From Lysobacterales bacterium (lineage in GTDB: Bacteria; Pseudomonadota; Gammaproteobacteria; Xanthomonadales; SZUA-36), in the NCBI GenBank assembly GCA_030637665.1, contig DAOWGA010000056.1:1-8271 (forward strand): DNA of 8,271 nucleotides, given 5' to 3'. The position numbers and the translations under genes are program-made. A model generated the notes under the pieces. The model was not told the origin of the DNA and did not search any database. It worked only from the letters and a program-made list of their open reading frames with translations. Shown here piece after piece: positions 1-6,451 of this stretch; the stretch's first letter is position 1, and every line of letters begins with the position of its first letter.

Positions 1-1578
1 CGGGCAGCAGCTGAGCAACTGGGCTGTGATATTGCACTGATTGGCATTTTGCCGACCCTGACCAAGAAAAATCTGGGCCTGGACTCAATGGTGCCTACCT
101 CCCGGTACCATGCTCTGAATGACGCCATCCGGGCGCTGCGCGGCGACGAATTCCAGTTCACGATCAATGGTATTGATCAACTTTCGGTGAAACACGACAA
201 CGTGATGCTGGAGGCCTGCAACACCAGTTTCCAGGTGCATTTCCAGGTCAGCCCCGAAAACTTTGCGCGGCAATACAACATAGCACAGGCGGTTACGGGA
301 CCCTTACTTGCCGCGGCTGTCAATTCACCCATCCTGCTGGGCAAAAGACTCTGGCACGAGACCCGTATCGCCGTTTTCGAATATTCCATCGACACGCGTT
401 CCGAGGCGCACCAGGAGCGCGGGCTCAGGCCCCGGGTTCATTTTGGTGACCGTTGGCTGGACGATTCTGTGACCGAAATATTCAAAGAAGACATCGCGCG
501 TTTTCGCATCGTTCTTACCACCGAGACCGAGGATGACCCACTGGGCATGATCGAGCAGGGCATCATGCCCTCGCTCAACGCACTCAGGCTGCATAACGGA
601 ACGGTTTATCGATGGAACCGGCCTTGTTACGGTGTGCACAACAATGTTCCGCATCTGCGCATCGAGAACCGGGTGATTCCCGCCGGCCCGACCATTATCG
701 ATGAGATGGCCAACGCGGCGTTTTTCTACGGCATGATGGCCGGCATGTCCGCACAGGTTGAGGACATACGCGATCATCTTACCTTCGCGGATGTAAAGGC
801 GAATTTCCTGGGCGCCGCCCGCGACGGCATTCGTGCCCAGATGAACTGGTTTGATGACACGCATTTGCCCGCCAAGCAACTGGTGCTCGAACAACTGTTA
901 CCGCTGGCACGCGAAGGCCTGCAGGAAGCAGGCATTGATCAGGACGACATTGATCGTTACCTCGGCGTTCTTCATGATCGCGTATCCATGCGCCGGACGG
1001 GGTCCCGCTGGGCGCTGGAATCACTGGAGAAGATGGGTGACAACGGCACCCAGGACCAGCGGCTGCGTTGCCTGGTCGCCAGCATGGTCGAACAACAATC
1101 ATCCGGTAAGCCCATATGCGAATGGATCCTGGCGGAATACTGTGCCGAGCAGGACTGGCGGGAGAGCTATCGCAATGTCGGCCAGTTCATGTCAACGGAC
1201 CTGTTTACCGTGCGTCCCGACGACATCGTAGATTTTGCCGCTACCCTGATGGACTGGCGTCATGTCCGTCACGTGCCGGTCGAAAACGACAGCGGCGAGC
1301 TGGTTGGGCTGGTTTCGCACCGCGCCCTGTTACGCCTGGTAGCCACTGGCAGAGTGGGCAAAGACTACCGGGTCACCGTGGATGAAATCATGAATCCACA
1401 CCCGCTGACGGTTGAACCGGACACCAGCACAGTGGAAGCAATCCGCCTGATGCGTGAAAAAAAGCTGGCCTGCCTGCCGGTCACGCTAAACGACAAGTTG
1501 GTCGGCATCGTTACCGAACACGATCTGATCATCGTCGCCTCACATCTGCTGGAAACCTATCTGGTAAACGCAGAGTGA
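1..1578 (+). CDS. GCS2-family carboxylate-amine ligase-like protein with C-terminal CBS pair (5' partial)
   Basis: The frame is open from base 1, so the start lies upstream; the TTG at 49 is an internal Leu codon, not a start. Numbering visible residues from base 1, the N-terminal half resembles the GCS2 glutamate-cysteine ligase family: CNTSFQVHFQV from residue 73, LLGKRLWHETRIAVFE from 112, and RIENRVIPAGPT at 220-231. By family, such enzymes are ATP-dependent carboxylate-amine ligases in the cytoplasm; the substrate here cannot be read. A helical linker follows, then two CBS domains at about 391-450 (opening RNVGQFMSTDLFTVRP) and 461-515 (DEIMNPHPLTVEPDTS ... GIVTEHDLI). CBS pairs usually bind adenine nucleotides, so allosteric control of the ligase-like domain by energy state is inferred. 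Roughly 100 or more N-terminal residues of the catalytic domain are probably missing. The stop overlaps the next gene by four bases. Family assignment is firm, true glutathione-pathway function is not. Confidence 0.85.
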   Translation, partial: RAAAEQLGCDIALIGILPTLTKKNLGLDSMVPTSRYHALNDAIRALRGDEFQFTINGIDQLSVKHDNVMLEACNTSFQVHFQVSPENFARQYNIAQAVTGPLLAAAVNSPILLGKRLWHETRIAVFEYSIDTRSEAHQERGLRPRVHFGDRWLDDSVTEIFKEDIARFRIVLTTETEDDPLGMIEQGIMPSLNALRLHNGTVYRWNRPCYGVHNNVPHLRIENRVIPAGPTIIDEMANAAFFYGMMAGMSAQVEDIRDHLTFADVKANFLGAARDGIRAQMNWFDDTHLPAKQLVLEQLLPLAREGLQEAGIDQDDIDRYLGVLHDRVSMRRTGSRWALESLEKMGDNGTQDQRLRCLVASMVEQQSSGKPICEWILAEYCAEQDWRESYRNVGQFMSTDLFTVRPDDIVDFAATLMDWRHVRHVPVENDSGELVGLVSHRALLRLVATGRVGKDYRVTVDEIMNPHPLTVEPDTSTVEAIRLMREKKLACLPVTLNDKLVGIVTEHDLIIVASHLLETYLVNAE

Positions 1579-2036
1579 AATACCGTTCCGCCGGCCTGCT
1601 GCTGGTCGCCTTGCTAAGCGCCGGACTGCTTAACTGCAGCAAGCCGCTCACGGTCGAACAACAGGTCATCGCGATGATCCGCGAAATGGAGACCCGTATA
1701 GAAGCCGGCGAACGCCGGCCATTCATGAGCCACATCACGGAGGATTTCAATGGCCAGAACGGGCTGTTGAATCGTGATGAATTGCAACGGTTTGTGCTCT
1801 TGCAACTCAATCGCCACCAGCGCCTGCACGCCCAGCTAATGCCGATCCACGTTTCTGAAACAGGGGAGGGTACGGCTGCTGCCAACTTCAAAGCACTGAT
1901 CACCGGCGGCCCCAACTGGATTCCCGATAGTGGCCAGATCTACGAATTTGAAACCCACTGGATAAAACAGGATGACGAGTGGATGTTGCAGCGCGCCAAC
2001 TGGACACCAACAGCGCTTGAAAAGGCCCTGTACTAG
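1575..2036 (+). CDS. Small secreted protein or putative lipoprotein, NTF2-like
   Basis: A 153-residue protein starting at GTG 1575, which overlaps the preceding TGA in a GTGA arrangement. No clear Shine-Dalgarno sequence precedes it, so translation probably depends on ribosomes finishing the upstream gene. The N-terminus is a signal peptide: MKYR, then a hydrophobic run, then LLNC with Cys21. This could be a lipobox, but Asn just before Cys is unusual, so a plain membrane-anchored or secreted form is possible. Residues about 27-145 have an NTF2/SnoaL-like pattern: a long N-terminal helix (VEQQVIAMIREMETRIEAGE), then DF, then strands ending in an EFETHWIKQDDEWMLQRANW segment. This is a fold-level guess; no catalytic function can be named. 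It is likely cell-envelope located. Its pairing with a CBS-regulated ligase-like gene suggests co-expression but does not explain its role. Confidence 0.8.
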   Translation: MKYRSAGLLLVALLSAGLLNCSKPLTVEQQVIAMIREMETRIEAGERRPFMSHITEDFNGQNGLLNRDELQRFVLLQLNRHQRLHAQLMPIHVSETGEGTAAANFKALITGGPNWIPDSGQIYEFETHWIKQDDEWMLQRANWTPTALEKALY

Positions 2037-2048
2037 GGCCTGACTTTT
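2023..2048 (+). terminator. Probable intrinsic terminator after the lipoprotein gene
   Basis: A perfect 7-bp stem (AGGCCCT at 2023-2029, AGGGCCT at 2035-2041) with a five-base loop GTACT is followed after three bases by TTTT at 2045-2048. An A run before the stem could extend pairing to the T run. The stem overlaps the stop codon of the lipoprotein gene. The T run is short, so termination may be only partial and some read-through into lhr is possible. Confidence 0.55.
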
Positions 2049-2063
2049 GCCTCGATAGCCGCT

Positions 2064-2101
2064 TTCTTAGGTTTTGAGAATGCCTGGGTTAAAATGCAGC
2101 A
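2064..2101 (+). promoter_or_regulatory. Possible lhr promoter giving a leaderless mRNA
   Basis: TAAAAT at 2090-2095 matches the sigma-70 -10 consensus at five of six bases, and lies in a context free of a ribosome binding site. Transcription starting about seven bases downstream would begin at or next to the lhr ATG at 2102. The -35 region is weak: TTAGGT at 2067-2072 with 17-bp spacing has little match to TTGACA. The -10 box is seen directly; its use as a promoter is inference. Confidence 0.3.
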
Positions 2102-5100
2102 ATGGCCTATTCCGAGTTCCATCCCGCGGTACGCTCGTGGTTCAGCAGCACGTTCAAATCGGCAACACCTGTGCAAGCTCAGGCCTGGGAGCAGATTGGT
2201 TCCGGTAAGAACGTTTTAATCGCGGCGCCAACAGGCAGTGGCAAAACTTTTGCGGCCTTCCTGTGCGCGATTAATGATCTCGTGCAGCAGAGTGAACAGC
2301 AGCCATTGGCCGATGGTGTGCAGGTGTTGTATGTGTCGCCCCTGAAGGCACTTTCCAATGACATAGACAGAAATCTGCAACAACCACTGCAGGGTATCGA
2401 TCGCTGGCTGCAGGAGCAGGAAGGCCGCTCAGCGGGAATCCGTACCGCCGTGCGCACCGGAGACACCACGCCGGGCGATCGCGAACGGATGCGCAGGAAG
2501 CCACCACAGATCCTGGTAACGACCCCCGAAAGCCTGTACTTATTACTGACTTCCGACTCTGGCCGCAACATGCTGGCTACTGTCAGTACGGTCATCGTGG
2601 ACGAAATCCACGCCATTGCCGGCAGCAAGCGGGGCAGCCATCTCAGCCTTTCACTGGCCCGCCTGGATGCACTGACGGCCCGGCCCGCGAGCAGGTTGGG
2701 CCTGTCCGCCACCCAGAAACCCATCGAGCTGATCGCGGATTTTTTGACCGGTGGCCAGGCCTGCAAAATTGTCGACATGGGTCACCAGCGACAGCGGGAC
2801 CTGCAGCTTGAAGTGCCGGCCTCACCATTAACGCCAGTCATGGCCAACGAGGTCTGGGAGGAAATATACGACCGCCTGCAAGCCCTGGTTGAAGCCCATC
2901 GGACCACGCTGATTTTTGTCAATACACGGCGCCTTGCCGAGCGTCTGGCCAGGCACCTGGCGGAAAGACTGGGTGACGATGCCGTCACCGCCCACCATGG
3001 CAGCCTGTCGCGGGACCATCGGCTGGAAGCCGAGCAGGCGCTGAAGTCCGGTCAGCTGCGCGCCCTGGTAGCGACGGCGTCGCTGGAACTGGGCATCGAT
3101 ATCGGCCACGTGGACCTGGTCTGCCAAATCGGTTCACCAGGCAGCATCTCGGCTTTTATCCAGCGTGTAGGGCGCGCCGGGCACAGCGTTGGAGAAATTC
3201 CAAAAGGCCGGTTGTTTCCGGCTACCCGGGACGACCTGGTCGAAAGTATCGCCTTGATGATGGCGGTTAAAGAAGGCCTGTTGGATACGGTAGTGATCCC
3301 CACCGCGCCGCTAGATGTGCTGGCGCAACAGCTGATTGCAGAAGTGTCCGCCAGGGAATGGGAGACTGCGGCACTGCAGGACATGATCAGGTCTGCATGG
3401 CCCTACCGGGATCTCGAAGACAAGACGTTCGAACAAGTCATCGACATGCTGGCTGGGGGCTATGCCACCAGGCGGGGGCGGCGGGCGGCCTATATTTATC
3501 ACGATGCCATCAACGGCCGGCTGCGCGCCCGTCCCGCTGCACGACTGACCGCCTTGCAGAACGGTGGCGCCATACCGGATCAGTTTGATTATGAAGTCGT
3601 GATGTTGCCGCAGGGCTACCGGGTAGGCTCGCTCAACGAGGATTTCGCTTTCGAGAGTATTCCGGGTGACATCTTCCAACTCGGCAACACGAGTTACCGG
3701 ATACTCAAAATCGAACAGGGCAGGGTGCTGGTCGAGGATGCCAGGGGACAGCCGCCCAACATTCCATTCTGGCTCGGTGAAGCGCCGGGGCGCAGCGACG
3801 AGTTGTCGAACAGCGTATCCTCGCTTCGCCAGGAAATCGAAACAAGACTGGAGGACTCCGGACATGGCGGGGCGCTGGCCTGGTTGCTGGAACAGGGCAT
3901 TCGCCAGGATGCAGCGGAACAGGCAGTGGCCTATATGGCGGGTGTAAACGATGCGCTGGGCTGTATCCCGACCCGGCATCGCATTGTGCTCGAGCGGTTT
4001 TTTGATGACACCGGCGACATGCACCTGGTCATTCATGCGCCGCTGGGTTCGCGCATCATGCGTGCCTGGGGCCTGGCCTTGCGCAAACGTTTCTGCCGGC
4101 ATTTCAATTTTGAACTGCAGGCGGCTGCGCTGGAGGACAGCCTGATCCTGTCACTGGGCGAAACACACAGCTTCGATATGGAGGATGTCCCCGCTTTCCT
4201 GAAGTCGGCCAGCGTGCGCCGGGTGCTGATACAGGCGCTGCTGGATGCACCCATGTTCGAGGTTCGCTGGCGTTGGAACGCAACCATCGCCCTGGCCGTA
4301 CAGCGCATGCGCAACGGACAAAAACTCCCGCCACAGTGGCAGAGAAACCAGGCTGAAGATCTGGTGGCTGTGGTATTTCCGGATCAGCTGGCTTGCCTGG
4401 AAAATATTCGCGGCGAACGGGAGATTCCCGACCACCCCCTGGTTCGGCAGACTATCGATGATTGCCTCGGAGAAACCATGGATATCGAGGGTCTGGAGCG
4501 TCTCCTGGAACGGATCGAAAAGGATGAAATAGACATTCGCTGCATGGACCTGACGGCGCCGTCACCACTTTCCGCCGAGATCATCAACGCCCGCCCGTAC
4601 GCATTCCTGGACGATGGTGAAGCGGAGAACCGCCGCACGCGGGCGATCAGTCAACAGGCGGAAGATCTGGGTCAGGCCGCCATGCTGAGCATCATCAGTG
4701 TCGATGCAAGCGAGCAGGTCAGGGGCGAGGCCTGGATCCAGCCGCGCAACCCTGATGAACTGCATGATGGCTTGCTGCAACTGGGGTTTTTGACCCGTGC
4801 TGAATACAGCAGTGGTTGTTCCAGCAGCGGCTCTGCCGGTGACTCCCGCTCATGGGATAAATGGTTCCAGGCGCTGGCCGGGGAGATGCGGGCCTGCTGT
4901 GTCCACGTTTCCAATGAAACCTGGTGGGTAGCCACCGAGCGCCTCGAAGAATTCAGTGCAATTCATCCTGCAAATGACGCGCAACCCGACCCTTCCTCTG
5001 TATACGAAATCAGCGCTGATGTCGATCGCCAACTGGCCCTGGTGGAGTTGCTGAGGAGCCGCCTTTCAGGACTTGGCCCGGTCAATGTCGAAACGCTGGT

Positions 5101-6421
5101 GAAGGATTTCCAGCTAAGCGAAACAGAGCTTGAACTGGCCCTGGTCGCCTTGCAGACGGAAGGCTATGCCATCCGGATGAGCCCGCCCCGGAAAAGCAGC
5201 GACTCCCGGGCTGAAAATGAATTGAAGGCCAACTGGTGCGAAAGGCGCCTGCTGGCGCGTATTCATCGTTACAGCCGCGAACGACGCCGTAAAACCGCCC
5301 GTCCGGTGCCACCGGCAGCCTATATGCGTTTCTTGCTCGAATGGCACGGCCTGGGCGAACCCGCCGGTGAACTGGAGCAGGTGCTGGCTTTGCTGGAAGG
5401 CTGGGCTGCTCCTGTTGCGGCCTGGGAGACGGGTCTGCTGGGTTCGCGCTGCGCCGACTACACACCACAGCGATTGGATGAGCAGTTTCTGAGCGGCTTC
5501 GTTACCTGGTTCAGGCCGCTCAATGGCGCCCGCAACCGGCCGCAACTGGTGGCTGCCACTCCGATTGCGGTCGTTCCGCGCAGGCATGCTGCCGCCTGGC
5601 AGCGCGATGGAATGGAATCATCCCCGCCAGAGGATGGCACGGGCGCCAAACTGTTGCACATCATGGGGCAGGGCGGGGCAATGTTCAGCGACGACCTCGA
5701 GCACGAATCCGGACTGCTCCGCCCCCAGTTCGAGCAAGCCATCTCAGCGCTGGTGGCTCAGGGGCTGGTTACTGCTGATGCGTTTTCCCCGTTGCGCTGG
5801 TTGATAAGGCCGGAGGCTGAAAAGCGAAAGCAATACAAAGCCATGAAACGCCGCCGTTTGTCCCCGAACAGCACTCTGCTGGGACGTTGGAGCGCCATTG
5901 CAGGCGGCACCGCCAGCGGCAGCCAGGGCGCGCTGTCCGGGCAAGCCTTGCTTGCGATCCAATGTGAGGCGCTGCTACGCCGTTATGGCGTAGTTTTCAG
6001 GGCGGTGCTGGAGCGTGAAACCCTGCTGCAACCGTGGCGGCATCTGCTGCGCTATTTGCGGCGGATGGAGGATCGCGGAGAGGTCTACGGAGGGCGGTTT
6101 GTGGATGGTTTCTCCGGAGAGCAATTTGCCTTGCCGGAAGCGATCGGTTTGTTACGGCGTCACGGCAAAGCGCCGCTTCACCGTCAATTGAAAGTCATCA
6201 ATGCCGCAGATCCGCTCAACCTGGGTGGCTTCATTACGCCAGGAGTCAAGACCCCGGCAAAACCCGGCAACCGGATATTGCTGGAAGACGGTGTAGCGGC
6301 CGCCAGGCTGGTCAGCGGAGAAGTCGAAGTGCTCAAAGGGACGGCTGTTTCCGCCTCCGAGGCCGAGCGCCACCTGCGGATCGTTGTAGGAGCGCGCCAT
6401 GCGCGCGAAAGGTCTTTATAA
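2102..6421 (+). CDS. lhr: ATP-dependent helicase Lhr, long form
   Basis: A 1439-residue superfamily 2 DNA helicase of the Lhr family, near the E. coli Lhr length of about 1,540. Visible motifs: Walker A APTGSGKT 42-49, Ia VSPLKALSND 78-87, Ib TTPESL 140-145, II DEIH 167-170, III SAT 202-204, IV IFVNTRR 271-277, V ATASLELGIDIG 324-335 and VI QRVGRAGH 354-361. The Lhr core continues with a winged helix and the IPFWLGEAPGR segment at 554-564, then a DEAD-associated domain at roughly 580-780. The C-terminal extension has conserved Lhr blocks: WWVATERLEEF near 940, WCERRLLARIHRY from about 1044, and ADPLNLGGFITPG near 1370. By family it is a 3'-to-5' ssDNA translocase in cytoplasmic DNA repair; the E. 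coli C-terminal part is reported to have uracil-DNA glycosylase activity. ATG 2102 is chosen because an in-frame TAA lies at 2090 and FHPAVRSWF follows at once, as in relatives. No ribosome binding site is seen. The last 11 residues are encoded by a repeat (6385-6450). Confidence 0.96.
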   Translation: MAYSEFHPAVRSWFSSTFKSATPVQAQAWEQIGSGKNVLIAAPTGSGKTFAAFLCAINDLVQQSEQQPLADGVQVLYVSPLKALSNDIDRNLQQPLQGIDRWLQEQEGRSAGIRTAVRTGDTTPGDRERMRRKPPQILVTTPESLYLLLTSDSGRNMLATVSTVIVDEIHAIAGSKRGSHLSLSLARLDALTARPASRLGLSATQKPIELIADFLTGGQACKIVDMGHQRQRDLQLEVPASPLTPVMANEVWEEIYDRLQALVEAHRTTLIFVNTRRLAERLARHLAERLGDDAVTAHHGSLSRDHRLEAEQALKSGQLRALVATASLELGIDIGHVDLVCQIGSPGSISAFIQRVGRAGHSVGEIPKGRLFPATRDDLVESIALMMAVKEGLLDTVVIPTAPLDVLAQQLIAEVSAREWETAALQDMIRSAWPYRDLEDKTFEQVIDMLAGGYATRRGRRAAYIYHDAINGRLRARPAARLTALQNGGAIPDQFDYEVVMLPQGYRVGSLNEDFAFESIPGDIFQLGNTSYRILKIEQGRVLVEDARGQPPNIPFWLGEAPGRSDELSNSVSSLRQEIETRLEDSGHGGALAWLLEQGIRQDAAEQAVAYMAGVNDALGCIPTRHRIVLERFFDDTGDMHLVIHAPLGSRIMRAWGLALRKRFCRHFNFELQAAALEDSLILSLGETHSFDMEDVPAFLKSASVRRVLIQALLDAPMFEVRWRWNATIALAVQRMRNGQKLPPQWQRNQAEDLVAVVFPDQLACLENIRGEREIPDHPLVRQTIDDCLGETMDIEGLERLLERIEKDEIDIRCMDLTAPSPLSAEIINARPYAFLDDGEAENRRTRAISQQAEDLGQAAMLSIISVDASEQVRGEAWIQPRNPDELHDGLLQLGFLTRAEYSSGCSSSGSAGDSRSWDKWFQALAGEMRACCVHVSNETWWVATERLEEFSAIHPANDAQPDPSSVYEISADVDRQLALVELLRSRLSGLGPVNVETLVKDFQLSETELELALVALQTEGYAIRMSPPRKSSDSRAENELKANWCERRLLARIHRYSRERRRKTARPVPPAAYMRFLLEWHGLGEPAGELEQVLALLEGWAAPVAAWETGLLGSRCADYTPQRLDEQFLSGFVTWFRPLNGARNRPQLVAATPIAVVPRRHAAAWQRDGMESSPPEDGTGAKLLHIMGQGGAMFSDDLEHESGLLRPQFEQAISALVAQGLVTADAFSPLRWLIRPEAEKRKQYKAMKRRRLSPNSTLLGRWSAIAGGTASGSQGALSGQALLAIQCEALLRRYGVVFRAVLERETLLQPWRHLLRYLRRMEDRGEVYGGRFVDGFSGEQFALPEAIGLLRRHGKAPLHRQLKVINAADPLNLGGFITPGVKTPAKPGNRILLEDGVAAARLVSGEVEVLKGTAVSASEAERHLRIVVGARHARERSL

Positions 6422-6450
6422 CCCTTTCGGCCGCATGGCGGCCTCCTACA
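6385..6450. repeat. REPIN: inverted pair of GTAG-type REP palindromes
   Basis: A 66-base imperfect palindrome starts TGTAGGAG and ends with the matching CTCCTACA (its last base A at 6450). Each half carries its own hairpin: GCGCGC-CAT-GCGCGC at 6392-6406 and GGCCGC-ATG-GCGGCC at 6429-6443. Read in the same orientation the halves match at nearly every base (GTAGGAG, central CCAT, GAAAGG) but differ at four stem positions that keep each small hairpin paired. A GTAG foot followed by a short palindrome, in opposed pairs, is the known form of REP doublets (REPINs) mobilised by RAYT-type transposases; none is in this window. Neither hairpin is followed by a T run, so this is not a standard intrinsic terminator, although it sits exactly between two convergent genes and may protect or end both mRNAs. 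Copies elsewhere in the genome would confirm it. Confidence 0.75.
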
Positions 6451-6451
6451 G

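Noticed and set aside
1704..1719. 16-base perfect palindrome of GCCGGC units within the lipoprotein gene.
   Set aside because: It is made of common GC-rich codons (Ala-Gly-Glu-Arg-Arg) and has no second copy seen here, so chance is sufficient.
2094..2219. ATG at 2094 opens a 41-codon frame overlapping the start of lhr.
   Set aside because: It has no ribosome binding site, overlaps a clearly conserved Lhr N-terminus in another frame, and its peptide shows no recognisable features.
3311..4102. Long open frame of 263 codons on the minus strand inside lhr.
   Set aside because: It is antisense to conserved Lhr core sequence, and long antisense frames are expected in GC-rich genes; its translation resembles no family I recognise.
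6429..6450. Right REP hairpin as an intrinsic terminator for lhr.
   Set aside because: No T run follows the stem on either strand, so it lacks the standard signature; it is reported as a repeat only.
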